Counted from the stretch's first letter, positions 47,226 through 60,900 are shown. The stretch: 64,000 nucleotides of DNA from Pseudomonas putida (GCF_016406145.1 NZ_CP066306.1:3906001-3970000), one strand, 5' to 3'. The notes: generated from the sequence alone by a model not told the origin. A program made the numbers and translations.

Positions 47226-48061
47226 TGCTGACGGTAACCCTGGGGCCCCTGACCATGGCCCTCAATCATCTGTTGATGCTCGCCGCTCTGGGCATCGCCA
47301 GCCTGGTCGGCTGGTGGGTCGCCCGGCGAGGCGGCGAAAGCCCGGAGTCGGCGCTGTTCAACCTGTTCCTGATCGGCCTGCTGTGCGCTCGCCTGGGCTT
47401 CGTGCTGGCCTACTGGCCGATGTACCGCGATGACCTGGTGCAGGTGATCGACATCCGCGATGGTGGCTTTCTGCTCTGGTCGGGGCTGATCGGTGTCGTG
47501 CTCGCCAGCCTCTGGCAAGCCTGGCGCCACCCCGGGCTGCGCCGCCCGCTGGGCTGGGCGCTGTTCAGTGGCGCGCTGTTCTGGGGGCTGGCCAGCCTTG
47601 GCAGCCATCTGTACAGCAAGGGCACCGAGCTGCCAGAGCTGAGCCTGCGCAATGCCAGCGGGCAATCGGTTGCACTGCACAGCTATCGCGGCAAGCCGCT
47701 GGTGATCAACATATGGGCGACCTGGTGCCCGCCGTGCCGCCGGGAAATGCCGGTGCTGCAACACGCCCAGGGTGAGTACCCTCACGTGACTTTCCTGTTC
47801 GTCAACCAGGGCGAGACGCCGGAAAACGTCAGCACCTTCCTCGCCACCACTGGCCTGAGCCTGACCCATGTGCTGTTCGACGGCACCGGCATTCTGGCCC
47901 AGCGGGTAGGTTCGATGGCCCTGCCCACCACCCTGTTCTACGACGCCAACGGGCGGCTGATCGGCAGCCACCTGGGCGAGCTGTCCCGGGCCAGCCTGCA
48001 CCGTGCCCTGGAACCTTTCGAACGGGCCGCTGCGCCCGCCCCTGCCGCACAAGGAAAATGA
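47225..48061 (+). CDS. Membrane-anchored TlpA/ResA-like thiol-disulfide oxidoreductase with LGT-like membrane domain
   Basis: 278 residues. The N-terminal third (about 8-125) has about four hydrophobic segments resembling the membrane part of prolipoprotein diacylglyceryl transferase without its catalytic features. The rest is a periplasmic thioredoxin-fold domain with the CPPC pair in NIWATWCPPCRREMPVL and the cis-Pro region SMALPTTLFYD. Such proteins reduce periplasmic cysteines (cytochrome c haem sites, DsbG-like substrates) and are recycled by DsbD, whose gene overlaps this start by one base. The tri-haem cytochrome encoded 5 kb away would be one plausible beneficiary (inference). Confidence 0.88.
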   Translation: MLTVTLGPLTMALNHLLMLAALGIASLVGWWVARRGGESPESALFNLFLIGLLCARLGFVLAYWPMYRDDLVQVIDIRDGGFLLWSGLIGVVLASLWQAWRHPGLRRPLGWALFSGALFWGLASLGSHLYSKGTELPELSLRNASGQSVALHSYRGKPLVINIWATWCPPCRREMPVLQHAQGEYPHVTFLFVNQGETPENVSTFLATTGLSLTHVLFDGTGILAQRVGSMALPTTLFYDANGRLIGSHLGELSRASLHRALEPFERAAAPAPAAQGK

Positions 48062-48062
48062 C

Positions 48063-48820
48063 ATGCGACTGACTGCACTGCTGCCCCTGTCCCTGGCCCT
48101 GCTGACCGCCCCGCTGGCGCATGCCGAAACGCTGCCCAAGGCAATCGAGCAACTGCAAGCCAAGGGCGCCGTGATCAAAGGCAGCTTCGATGCACCCGAT
48201 GGCCTGCGCGGTTACGCCGCCGAGTACCAGAACAACGGCATCGCCCTGTACCTCACACCCGATGGCAAGCATGTACTGGTCGGCAGCCTGTTTGACGAAC
48301 AGGGCCAGGACCTCAGTGCCGCCCCCCTGGAAAAGCTGGTGTACGGGCCCATGTCCAAGGCCATTTGGGCAAAGCTGGAAAAAACCAGCTGGATCGCTGA
48401 CGGCAAAGCCGATGCACCGCGCAAGGTATATCTGTTCAGCGACCCGAACTGCCGTACTGCAACATGTTCTGGCAGCAGGCACGGCCATGGGTGGAGTCGG
48501 GCAAGGTACAGCTGCGCCATATCATGGTCGGCATCATCCGCGAGGACAGCCCAGGCAAATCGGCGGCACTGCTGGCCGCCAAGGACCCGGCCAAAGCGCT
48601 CGAACAGCATGAGAAAGCAGGCAAGGCCAGTACGCTGAAAGCGCTGGACAAGGTGCCAGAGGCGGTGCAGCAGAAACTGGCGGCGAACCTGGCCTTGATG
48701 GAAGAAATGGGCCTGCAGGCCACCCCGGCGATCTTCTATCAGGATGAGCAGGGCAACCTGCAGAGCCAGCAAGGGGCACCGCGGCCGGAGTTGTTGGGGA
48801 AAATTCTCGGCAAGCGCTGA
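48063..48820 (+). pseudogene. dsbG: dsbG, disulfide isomerase/sulfenic-acid reductase, frameshifted at its CPYC active site
   Basis: Signal peptide (MRLTALLPLSLALLTAPLAHA), DsbC/DsbG-type dimerisation domain, and then ...YLFSDPNC in one frame. The next bases read tgc-cgt-act, whereas the rest of the family continues PYCNMFWQQARPWV, which is found one frame over from 48454. A single C is missing in what should be a run of three (tgc ccg tac tgc) at 48452-48454; restoring it gives CPYC (C130-C133) and a full 252-residue DsbG ending AAPRPELLGKILGKR. As written, the protein is cut after about 130 residues and loses its catalytic centre. A sequencing/assembly error is as likely as a true mutation, since both flanks are intact. 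Third gene of the dsbD operon, with AAGGA before the ATG. Confidence 0.88.
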
Positions 48821-48834
48821 ATTATCAGCCGGCT

Positions 48835-48944
48835 GCATCGGCCTCATCGCCGGCAAGCCGGTTCCCACAGATATTCCACTGCGCCCATGAGCCGTGTTGT
48901 ACCTGTGGGCCGGCTTGCCGGCGAAATGGGCGCCCAGCGCCCCC
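48835..48944. repeat. REP inverted pair (BIME), copy C
   Basis: Arms 'catcgccggcaagccgg' followed by 'ttcccaca', and 'tgtgggccggcttgccggcg', in head-to-head order between the convergent ends of dsbG and pvdL. The core is the same as copies A and B but the spacer and outer flanks differ. Probably serves as a bidirectional transcript end. Confidence 0.8.
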
Positions 48945-48950
48945 GCTTTC

Positions 48951-51900
48951 CTACATCCCTTCGAGCTCGGCCATAAGGTCACTGAGCCGGTCGACTTTGT
49001 CCTCATCCAGCGCAGTGCCCTGCAGCCCACGCACATACTCCGCCAACTCCTCAACCGTACTGCACTCGAACATCGCCCGCAGCGGGACGTTCAGCTGCAA
49101 CTGTTTCTGCACCCGCGAGGCAATCTGCGTTGCCAGAAGCGAATGCCCGCCCAGCTCGAAGAAGTTGTCGTGCACCCCTACCCGCTCGGCCTTCAGCACG
49201 TCGGCCCAGATACGGGCGAGCACCTCTTCCAGCTCGTCGCGTGGCGCCAAGTAGGCCTGGCCATGCTGGCCGCCGATGTCGATGGCCGGCAAAGCCTTGC
49301 GGTCGAGCTTGCCGTTGGCGTTGTGCGGCAGGCTGTCGAACCAGCCCCAGTGCAGCGGCACCATGTATTCCGGCAAATCAGCACGCAGGCGTTGCTTGAC
49401 CTGCTCAAGCAGCGCGGCATCGGCGGTGACGCCCTGATGAGCCACCAGGTATCCGACCAGGTGCTTGCCGTTGACACCGTCCTGTACACCCACGGCGGCG
49501 TCGCGGATTTCGGCCTGCTCGTGCAGGCGGGCTTCGATTTCACCCAGTTCGATCCGGTAACCGCGGATCTTCACCTGGTGGTCGATACGACCGACATATT
49601 CGAACACGCCATCCGGGCGCTGCCGTGCCAAGTCACCAGTGCGGTACAGGCGCTCGCCCGGCGCACCGTGCGGGTGCGGGATGAAGGCCAGAGCGGTACG
49701 CTCCGGGTCGCCGACATAGCCCCGGCCCACGCCGGTACCGGCTACGCAAAGCTCGCCCACCGCGCCCAGCGGCACCAGGGCCTGGTCCTCGCCGTACAGG
49801 TACAGGCGGTTGTTGTCGGTTGGCGTGCCGATCGGCAGGTAGCTGCCACGGGTCGAGGCCAGGTCGACGCGGAAGAACGCCACGTCATCGGAGCACTCCG
49901 CCGGGCCGTAGGCGTTGACCAGGCCGATGCCCGGGTAGCGCTGCAGCCATTGCGCGGCCAGCTCCGGCGGCATGGCTTCGCCGGTCGGCAGCATCCAGCG
50001 CAGGCCACCCAGCGCCTGATGATCGTTGGCCAGCATGCCCTGGATCAGCGAGGGCACGCTCTCCAGCACCGTGATGCCGGTGGCCTGAACATGCGTCAGC
50101 AGGCCCTGCGGATCGTGGGCGATGGCGTTTGGCACAATCTCGACCCTGGCGCCGAACAATGGCGCGGCAAGGAACTGCCAGACCGAGATATCGAAGCTCT
50201 GCGAGGCGGTCTGGGCAATCACATCATGCTCGCTCAGCGCCAGGTACGGCACCTTGCTCAGCTGGTTGTTGAGCATGCCGCGCTGCTCGACCATCACGCC
50301 TTTGGGCAGGCCAGTGGAGCCTGAGGTGTAGATCACGTAGGCGAGGTTGTCCGGCCCGCTGTGGATACCCGGGTTGTGGCTGGCGATGTTGCTCGATTGC
50401 ACCTCTTCCCATATCAACAGCCGCGGCCGCGCCACGCCGGCCAGTTCGCCCAGCAACAGGCGCGCCTGCTCGGCACAGGCTGCGCTGCACACCAGCACCG
50501 GCGTGCGGCTGAGCTCGACGATACGCTGCAAGCGCGCCGACGGCAGGCCAGGGTCCAACGGCAGGTAACCGGCACCTGCCTTGAAGCTGCCGACGATCAT
50601 GCCCAGCAGTGGCAGGCCCCGCTCGGCCAGCAGCGCGACCGGCTGATCGATGCCTGCACCCGCAGCGACCAGCGCATGGCCCAGGCGGTTGGCTGCCAGG
50701 TTCAAGCCGGCATAGTCATAGCTCGCCTCCATGCAACGGGCCACCGTGCGCCCGGGGTGTGCAGCAACCTGTGCCTCGAACTGCGCGACGTAGCTCTGCT
50801 CCAAGGCATAGGCCCGTTCGGTGTGGTTGCACGCCTGAAGCAGGAAGCGTTCCTCTGCCTCACCCAGCAACGGCAGCTCGCTGACCTGCCCGTCGAAACC
50901 TTGCACCAACGCCAGTAACAGGCGCTTGAACTCGGCCAGCAGGCGCTCGACGGTTGAATGGTCGAAGTAGCGCTGGTCGAACGACAGGTGCAGACCAAGG
51001 TCGTCGCCCGGGTAGCACACCGCCGTCAACGGGAAGTTGGTGTGAGTACGGCCCGAGTCCGAGCTGGCGTTGAGGTGCTGGGCATGGTCGAGCACCGCGG
51101 TCTCCACCGGGGCGTTCTCGAACACGAACAAGCTGTTGAACAGCGGCTGGCCTTTGGGCAGTTCGCTGCACTCCTGGATCGTCACCAACGGCAGGTATTC
51201 GTATTCGCGCAGCTCCATGTTGCGCTCCAGCAGGCCTTGCAGCCACTGCCGCACGCTGCACCGCTGGCCCGGTTCGGGTAATTGCACACGCAGGGCGATG
51301 CTGTTGATGAACAGGCCGACGGTGCGCTGCATCTGCGGCATGCTCACCGGCCGCCCGGCAACGGTCACGCCAAAGGCCACGTCGCGCTCGCCGCTGTAGC
51401 GTGCAAGCACAAGGGCCCAAGCCGCCTGAGCAAAGGTGTTGATGGTCAGTTGGTGAGCCTGGGCCAGTTCGCGCAGGCGCACGCCATCACTTACCTCCAG
51501 GCGGGTGTAACAGTCACCGACCAGCATGCCGTCACCGGCATGATCATGACGCAGGGGGCGGTCGCTTGGGATCGCCGTGGCGCGCTCGAAGCCGGCCAGG
51601 TTGGCCTGCCACCAGCGTCGTGCTTCGTCCAGGTCCTGGCGTTGCAGCCAGCCGATGTAGTCGCGGTAGCGTGGCGGCACCGGCAGCTGGGCCTGGCGGC
51701 CTTCGCCGAGGGCCTGGTAGAGCTCGAAGAAGTCGTTCATCAACAACGAGCGGCACCAGGCATCGATGAGGATGTGGTGGTTGCTCATCATGAACCAGTA
51801 ACGCTCATCGTCCACCCGCACCAGCCGCAGGTGGAACGGCGCCTGGCGCAGCAGGTCGAAGCCGGCCTCGCGCTCTTGCTTGTGCAGTGCTTGCAGGCGT

Positions 51901-54900
51901 TGTTCCTGGGCCGTGTCGTCGAGGCCGCGCCAGTCCTGGTAGTCGACAGGGGTGTTACCCGCTTTGTGGATGATCTGCAGCATCGCTTCGCCGGCATTCC
52001 AGCTGAACGATGCCCGCAGTGCCTCGTGGCGCGCCACCACCGCCTGCCAGGCCTGGGCGAAGCGCTGCGGGTCGAGGGCGCTGTTGATGCGGTAACGGTC
52101 CTGCATGTAGTAGATGCCGGTACCCGGCTCCAGCAGCGTATGCAGCAGCAGCCCCTCCTGCATTGGGGTCAGCGGGTAGACGTCTTCGATTTCGGCAGCC
52201 GGAACCGGCAGCGCGTCGATCTGTTCCTGGGTCAGGTGCGCCAGTGGGAAGTCCGAGGGCGTGAAGCTGCCCGTACCCTGGGCCAGGCAGTGGCCGACCA
52301 CGGCCAGCAGTTCGTGGCGATAAGCCTCGGCCAGGCGCGCAATGGTCTGCTCGTCGAAACGCTCGCGACTATAAGTCCAGCGCAACTGCAAGGCACCGCC
52401 ATAGACCTGGCCGTCGACGCTCAGCCAGTTCGGCAGTGGCGCGTCGAGGTCGTGGGCCAGGCCTGCAGGGGCATCCAGCGGCTGGAACAGCGCCGCACTT
52501 TCGAACTGCTGGTCGAACTGGCCGAGGTAGTTGAAGGTGATGCGTGCTTGCGGCAGCGCGGCCATGCTCTCGCGCCCGGCCTCATCAGCCAGGTAACGCA
52601 GCACGCCGTAACCCTGGCCTTTGTGCGGCACCTCGCGCAGCTGTTCCTTGATGCGTTTGATCGAGGTGGCGCGGGCGCTGTCGTCCTCACCCGCCTGAGG
52701 GTTCAGGCGTAGCGGGTAGGCACTGGTGAACCAGCCCACGCTGCGGGTCAGGTCCATGTCTTCGAACAGCCCGTCACGGCCATGGCCTTCTAGCTGCACC
52801 AGCACCTCGTCGTCACCGGTCCAGCGGCAAAGCGTGCGCGCCAGGGCAGTCAGAAGCAGGTCGTTGACCTGGGTGTGGTACGCCGCGGGGGCCTGTTGCA
52901 ACAACTGACGGGTCTGCTCCACATCCAGGGCGATGGCCAGGGTATCGGCATGCCGCTGCAGGTTGCCGCCCTGCGGGTGATCACATGGCAGTTCATGGCG
53001 CACATCCCCCAGCCGGTCTTGCCACCAGCCGAGCTCATCGCGCAGCGAATCGCTGCCGGCGTAGCTTGCCAGGCGCGCAGCCCAGTCGGCCATGGCGTGG
53101 GTCTTGGCCGCCAGCGGCTGACCACGGTACAGCGCCTGCAGGTCTTCGAGCAGCACGCGCCAGGACACTCCATCGACCACAAGGTGATGGATCGCCAGCA
53201 ACAGCCGCTGGGCGCCCTGCCCGTCGCTGACCAGCAAGGCCCGCAGCAACGGCCCCTGAGCCAGGTCCAGGCTGCGCTGTACGTCGGTGTACAGCGCCTG
53301 ACAGGCATTGAAATCGGCCACCGTGGCAGTCCATAGCAATTGCTCGCCAGGCGATGCGGCGTATTCGCCCTGCCAGCGGCCATCTGCCTGGGTAAACCGC
53401 AGGCGCAGGCTGTCGTGGTGTGCCACCAGGGTGGCCAGGGCCCGCTCCAGCAGGGCGCTGTCCAGCGGCACGCGCGCCTGAAGCAAGACGGCCTGGTTCC
53501 AGTGTTGCGGTTGGGCCACCTCACTGTCGAAGAACCAGTGCTGGATCGGCGTCAGGCCGCTGCGGCCCTGGCGCTGGCCCTGTTCGATGCTGTTCGCTAC
53601 CTCGCTGCGGCTGACCACGGCGGCCAGTGTCTGGATGGTCTGGTGCTGGAACAGGTCGCGCGGGGTGAACTGCAGGCCCAGCTGACGGGCCCGGCTGACC
53701 ACCTGGATGGACAGGATCGAATCACCGCCCAGTTCAAAGAAGTTGTCCTGCACGCCCACGCGGGAGACGTTGAGCACCTCGCGCCAGATCTGCGCCAGTT
53801 GCTCCTCAAGCGCGTTCGCAGGTGCCAGGTACTGTTCGCGGGCCTGTTCCAGGTCTGGCAGCGGCAAGGCACGGCGGTCCAGCTTGCCGTTGCCCATCAG
53901 CGGCAGGCTGCCCAGCAGCACCAGGTGCGCCGGCACCATGTAATCGGGCAGGTGCTGGCGGGCGTGCGCCCTGACCGCTTCGCGCAACCGGGCCTGGACC
54001 TCACTGTCAGCGCTGGCTTGCTTGCACACCAGGTAGCCGACCAGCTGTTTGCCGCCGGGCAAGTCGTGAGCCAGCACCACAGCCTCTTCGATATCGGCAT
54101 GCGCCTGCAGACAGCTCTCGATTTCGCCAAGCTCGATACGGAAGCCGCGGATCTTCACCTGCTGGTCGGCACGCCCGACATACTCAACCAGGCCGTCGGC
54201 GCGCAGGCGCACCAGGTCACCGGTGCGGTACAGGCGCCCACCGTCATGGCTGAACGGGTCGGCGACAAAACGCTCGGCGCTCAAGCCAGGGCGGTCGTGA
54301 TAGCCCTGGGCAAGCCCTACCCCGCCGATGTACAACTCGCCGATGCCGCCTTGTGGCAGCAACGCCAGGTCATCATCGAGGATATAGGCACTGCGGGCAC
54401 CGATCACCCGGCCGATCGGCACGCTGCCGGCATCGGTGGGCAAGGTGTCAGGGGCAAGACAAGCCAGGGGCATGACCACCGTCTCGGTCGGGCCGTAGGC
54501 GTTGAAGAACTGCTGGGGGGCGAATGCCTGGCGGATACGCGTCAGGTGCTCGCCGGTCAGTGCCTCGCCACCGGTGATCACCAGGCGTACCGGCATTTGC
54601 TCGCCCTGCCCGGCAAGGTACTGGGCCAGCTGACTGCCATAGCTTGGGGTGAAACCGAGAATGCTGACCTTTTGCTCGCGCACCAGTTGGCAGATGTCCT
54701 CTGCGCCCCATTGCCCTTGGGCACGCAGCACCACGCGGGCGCCGCACAGCAGCGGCACCAGCAGGCGCTCGCTGGCCGCGTCGAAGTTGATCGAATAGAA
54801 GTGCAGTTCGCAGTCGTCGCTGCGCATGCCGAAGGCCTTGATCACCGCCTGGCAATGCATGGCGATTTCACCGTGGCTGACGACCACACCCTTGGGTTTG

Positions 54901-57900
54901 CCGGTGGAGCCCGAGGTGTAGATCAGATAGGCCTGGTGCTGCGGCAGGTTGAGGTTGTCCAAGGGCGCATCGCTGTAGGCGGACAAACCTGCGGCGTCGT
55001 CCTCCAGGCTCCAGCGCGCTACGCCGTCGGGCAGTTCGCCAAGGGTTTCGAGCAGCGCACGCTGGCTCAGCAGCAGGCCGATACGGCTGTCCTCGATCAT
55101 GTAGCGCAGGCGGTCGAGCGGGTATTCCGGGTCGAGCGGCACGTAAGCGCCACCGGCCTTGAGGATCGCCAGCAGGCCGACGACCATCTCCAGCGAACGC
55201 TCCAGCGCCAGGCCCACGCGCACCTGCGGGCCGACACCCCGCTCGCGCAGGGCACGGGCCAGGCGGTTGGCCTGCTGGTCGAGCTCGGCATAGCTCAGGT
55301 GCCGGCCGCCGAAGGTCAGCGCGCCGGCTTGTGGCGTGCGTGCAGCCTGGGCGGCGAACAGGCCGTGAAGGGTCTGGTCAGGGGCGGGATCATGCTCACC
55401 CTGCAACTGGTCGAGCAATACCTGCTGTTCGGCCCCGGCCAGCATCGGCAGCTCGCACAGGCGCTGTTGCGGGTTGTCCAGCAGGCCGACCAGCAACTGT
55501 TGCCAATGCTCGGCCATGCGCGCGATCCGCGGTTCATCGAACAGGTCGCGACTGTAGGTCAGGCAGCAACCGAGACGGCCATCTAGGTCGGTCACCTCCA
55601 GGTACAGATCAAACTTGGTGGCGCTGGCATCGTTGACCAGGTAATCCACCTGCATGCCTGCCAGCTCACGGCTTTGCTGGAAGGCCCAGCGCTGCACGTT
55701 GCACATTACCTGGAACAGCGGGTTGTAGGCGCTGCTGCGCGGTGGCTGCAAAGCTTCTACCAGCTGCTCGAACGGCAGGTCCTGGTGGGACTGGCCTTCG
55801 ATGGCGGCCTGGCGCACCTGGTTGAGCAAGGCGGCGGCGGTCATCTGCCCGTCCACCTCGCAGCGCAGCACCTGGGTGTTGAGGAAGGCGCCGATCAGCC
55901 CTTCGCTTTCGGGGCGGATACGGTTGGCCACCGGCGCACCGATGCGCAGGTCGCGCTGGCCGCTGTAGCGGTGCAGCAAGGCGGCCAGGGTGGCGGTCAT
56001 GGTCATGAACAAGGTCAGCCCGCGCTGGCTGTTGAAGGCATGCACGCGGGCAACCAGCGCCGGGTCCAGCTCAAAGCGGTACAGCTCGCCACGGTGGGTC
56101 TGCACGGCCGGGCGTGGCCGGTCAGCCGGCAGGGCCAGGACCGGGTGCTCATCGCCCAGGCGGGCTTTCCAGTAGGCCAGTTGGCGCGCCCCTTCGCCGC
56201 TTTCCAGCCACTGCCGCTGCCAGACGCTGTAGTCCAGATACTGCACCGGCAACGGCGTCAGTGGCGACTCGCGCTCATCGACGAACGCTTCGTACAGCTC
56301 GCCCAGTTCGCGGGCGAAGATGTCCATGGCCCAGCCTTCGGTGACGATATGGTGCAGCGTGAGCACGAAATAGTGCTCGCGCTCCGCGGCCTTGACCAAG
56401 CAGGCGCGCAACAGCGGGCCACGTTCCAAGTCGAACGGCTGGTGCGCCTGGGCGTCGGCCAGTTGCTGCAGGCGCTGCTCGCGGATGGCTGCCGGCAAGG
56501 TGCTGAAGTCCTGCCAGTCCAGCTGTACGGCGCCGTCGGCGGCCACGCACTGGTACGGCACACCGTCAATGGCGGGGAACGTGGTGCGCAAGGTTTCATG
56601 GCGCACGATCAACGCCTGCAGCGCGCGCTCGAACGCATCCACATGCAGCGTGCCACGCAGGCGCGCCATGCCGCCGACGTTGTAGGCCGGGCTGTCCGGC
56701 TCCATCTGCCAGAGGAACCACATGCGTTGTTGCGAATACGACAGCGGCACAGCCTGACGGCGGTCGACGCGGGTGATCTCGCCCTGCAGGTTGCGTTCGC
56801 CGGCTTCGCGGATGCGGGCGATCTCGGCGCAGAAGGCGCCCAGCTCGCTGGCTTCGAACAGCACCTTCAAGGGCAGCTCGACATCGCAGGCCTGGCGGGT
56901 GCGCGAGACGATCTGGGTGGCCAGCAGCGAGTGCCCGCCAAGGGCGAAGAAATCGTCGTGCAGGCCGATGCGCGGCAGGCTCAGCACCTCGCACCAGATG
57001 GCCGCGACCTGCTGCTGTAACGCTGTCTGCGGCGCTACATGTTCGCGCTGCTGCCAGACCGGTGCCGGCAACGCCTTGCGATCGACCTTGCCGCTAGGGC
57101 CCAGCGGCATGTGTTCAAGCGCGATCAGTTGCGCTGGCACCATGTAGGCAGGCAGGCGTTCGGCCAGGCTGGCGAGCAATGCCTCAGCTTGCCCCGGGCC
57201 GCTGTAGTAGCCGACCAGCTGCGCGCCCACGGCGTCCTTATGGATCAGCACCAGCGCTTGCTCGACACCCGGCTGAGCAAGCAGGCAGGCTTGGACTTCT
57301 TCGGGCTCGACGCGAAAACCTCGCACTTTCACCTGTTGATCCAGGCGGCCGAGGTATTCCAGTGCCTGGGCCTGTACCTGCCAGCGGGCACGGTCGCCAC
57401 TGCGGTACAGGCGCTCGCCATTGCCATCGGCCTGCGGCACGAACCGTTCGGCGGTCAGGCCAGGACGGCCCAGGTAGCCGCGGGCAAGACCCGCACCTCC
57501 CAGGTACAGCTCGCCTGGCACGCCCGGTGCGGCCAGTTGCAGTTCGCCATCGAGCACACGGCACACCACGTTGCCCAACGGCCGGCCAATGGGCGAGCGT
57601 TCGCCGTCTTCAGCACGGCAGTGCCAATGGGTGACGTTGATGGCGGTTTCGGTCGGGCCATAGCGGTTGTGCAGTTGGACCTGCGGCAGCCGTTGCAGCA
57701 CGCGGTCGCGCAAGCTCGCCGACAACGCCTCGCCACCGCAGAACAGCCGGCGCAAGCTGGTGCAGCCAGCGGCCAGCGGCTCTTGCACGAACACCTGCAG
57801 CAAAGGCGGCACGAAGTGCAGCGTGGTGACCCCGTGCTGCTGCACCAGCGCGGCGATGCGCTGCGGGTCACGGTGCTCGCCGGGGCCGGCTAGCACCAGC

Positions 57901-60900
57901 TTGCAGCCGGTGATCAGCGGCCAGAAGCACTCCCAGACCGACACGTCGAAGCTGATCGGCGCCTTCTGCATCAGCACATCGCCAGCATCCAGCGCATAGG
58001 TGGCCTGCATCCACTGCAGGCGTTCGGCCAAGGCTGCATGGGTATTGCCCACGCCTTTGGGCTGGCCGGTGGAACCGGAGGTGTAGATCACATAGGCCAG
58101 GTTGTCGCCGTGCAGGTGCAGGCCTGGCGCGTGGCTTGGCCAGCTGTCCAGGTGCAACTGGTCAAGGGCAATAGCGCTGACGCCGTCGACTTGCGGCAAG
58201 GTGGCCAGCCTACCGCTGTTGCTCAGCAGCAGGCTGGCCTGGCAATCGCGCAGCATGTAGGCCAGGCGTTCGGCCGGGTAGTCGACATCAAGCGGCACAT
58301 AGGCACCGCCTGCCTTGAGGATCGCCAGCAGACCGACCAGCAGCTGCGGCGAGCGCTCCACAGCGATGGCCACGCAGCAGTCGGGGCCGACGCCTTTGTC
58401 GCGCAGGTAATGGGCCAGGCGGTTGGCTTGTTGGTGCAGCTCGGCGTAATCCAGGCTGCCGCCTTCCCATACCAGCGCCCTGCGCTCAGGGGTCTGGCGC
58501 GCCTGTTCATTGAGTTGCTCGACCACCAGGCGCTGCGGTGCCGGCGCCGGCGCCTGGCCCCAGGCCAGCAATTGGTGGCAGCCTTGCTCATCCAGCAAAG
58601 CGACTTCGCCCAGGGCCAGTTGCGGGTCCGCGCACACTTGCTCGAGCAGCGCCAGCAGGTGCTGGGCCAGGCGGGTGACGGTATCTTCGGCGAACAGCTC
58701 GGCGGCGTAGTCGAAGGCCAGGCTCAGGCGGCCCAAGTGGTCTTCCTCGCTGTGCAGCTGCAGGTCGAACTTGGCTTCGCGGCTATGCCATGGCAGCTCT
58801 TCTGCCAGCAAGCCCGGCAGGCGGCGCAAGGCCGATAGGTCGCGCTGCTGGTGGTTGAACATGACCTGGAACAGGCCCTGCTCACGGGCGTCGGGCAACG
58901 CTTCGAGCAGTTGCTCGAACGGCAGGTCCTGGTGGGCCTGGGCATCGAGGCTCGCTTGGCGTACCTGAGCCAGCAGTTGCGTGAACGGCAGGCGGCCATC
59001 GAGCTGCGCTCGCAGCACCTGGGTGTTGATGAAGAAACCGACCATGCCCTGGGTTTCCTGGCGCGGGCGGTTGGCATTGGGCACGCCGACACGGATGTCG
59101 TGCTGGCCGGTGTAGCGGTGCAGCAGGCCCTGCCAGGCTGCCAGCAGCACCATGAACAAGCTGGCCTGATGTTCGCGGGCCAGGCCCTTGAGTGCTTCGC
59201 TCAGCTTGGCCGGTACTTTTACACTCAAGCGTGCGGCGCGGTTTGCCTGCTGGCTGGAACGCGGCTGGTCCGGGTGCAGGTCGAGCACCGGCAGCGCATC
59301 ACCCAGCCGGGCTTTCCAGTATTCAAGCTGGTGCGCGCTTTCGCCTTGGGCCAACCATTGGCGCTGCCAGTTGCCATAGTCGGCGTAACCCAGTGGTAAA
59401 GGCGCCAGCGCAGCCTCAAAGCCCTGGCAGCGGGCGGCATACAGTTTGGCGAATTCGTCGAGCAAGATGTTCAGCGACCAGCCATCGGCGACGATGTGGT
59501 GCAAGGTCACCCACAGCTGATGGTCTTCGTCACCCAGCCGCACCAAGGTCACGCGCAGCAACGGGCCCTGGCCCAGGTCGAACGGTAGCTGTGCTTCGGC
59601 TTCACGGCGCTCGGCCACGTCGGTGGCTGGCAGCCCTTGCAGGTCCAGGTGCCGCAGGGTGAACGCCTGCCGGGGCAAGATGCGCTGCAGCGCCTGGCCG
59701 TGTTCTTCGCTGAACACGGTGCGCAACGATTCGTGGCGCGCCACCAGCGCCTGGAATGCGGCATCCAGCGCAGCTTCGTCCAGCTCGCCGCGCAGGTGCA
59801 GGCCGGCAGGTATGTTGTAGGCCGCCGACTGCGGCGCCAGCTGCCACAGCAGCCAAAGGCGGTTTTGCGCCAACGACTGCGGCAGGGCCTGCCCACGGTC
59901 AAGGCGGGCAATGGTCGCCTTTTCGCCACCACCCTGGGCAAGGATTGCCGCCACGGCAGCGCTGTACTGCGCCAGGGTCGGTGCTTCGAACAGCGTGCGC
60001 AGGCCCAGCGCGATTCCCAGCTCATCGGCCAGACGCGCAGTCACCTGAGTGGCAGCGATGGAGTTGCCGCCCAGCAGCAGGAAGTGATCATCGGCGGCGA
60101 CTGATTCGGCCTTGAGCACCTCGCACCAGAGGGCCGCGATGTGTGCTTGCAGGCCGTCGCCGGCAGCGGCAGTTTCACCGGTTTCGACGGGCGTCGGGAA
60201 GCGGGCATAGCAGTCCAGGCTGCCATCGTCCATGCGCAGGCGGCAGGCCGATCTCTGCAGCTTGCCGCTGGAGGTCTTGGGCAATGCCCCCGGGTTGAGC
60301 AGCAGGACCACGGCAGGCGCCTGGCGGCAGGCGTCGGCGACGACCTGGCGCAGCGTCTTGATCAGCGCCTCGGGGGTGGACGCTTTCTGCACATTACGGC
60401 TGATTTCCACCGCTACACCGATCCCCTCTTCACCCTGGTCGTCCACGGCAAATACCGCTACACGGCCCTTGCGCAGCACATCGACTTCACGTTCCAGGGT
60501 TTTTTCCAGGTCCTGCGGATAGAGGTTCTGGCCACGGACGATCAGCATGTCTTTCAGGCGCCCGGTGACGAACACTTCACCTTCACGCATGAAGCCCAGG
60601 TCACCGGTACGCAGCCACCTCTGGCCGTCCATTTCGACAAAGGTCCGCGCGCTGGCCTCAGGGTTGCGCCAGTAGCCCGAAGCGATGCTGGGGCCAGCGG
60701 CCCAGATTTCGCCAACCCGATTGTCACTCAGCACGTCCAGGCACTGCGGCTCGACGATACGTACCGCATGGCCTGGCTGCGGGTAGCCGCAGCTCATCAG
60801 CACGCTGCCCTTGCCGGCTTCTGCGCGGTTGGCGGCAAAGGCGTCGGCATCGAGTTCCAGCGCGCCGATGCCTTGGCCACGGCGGCTGCCGCTGACGAAC

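Noticed and set aside
48003..48638. Reading the first dsbG fragment as a separate short protein
   Set aside because: After residue 130 the frame turns into an Arg/Ser/Gly-rich tail without homology, while the expected DsbG sequence continues one frame over.
53340..55586. 750-codon plus-strand frame inside pvdL, and the shorter ones at 60141-61931 and 55674-57020
   Set aside because: Antisense shadows of PvdL E, C, A and acyl-ligase domains.
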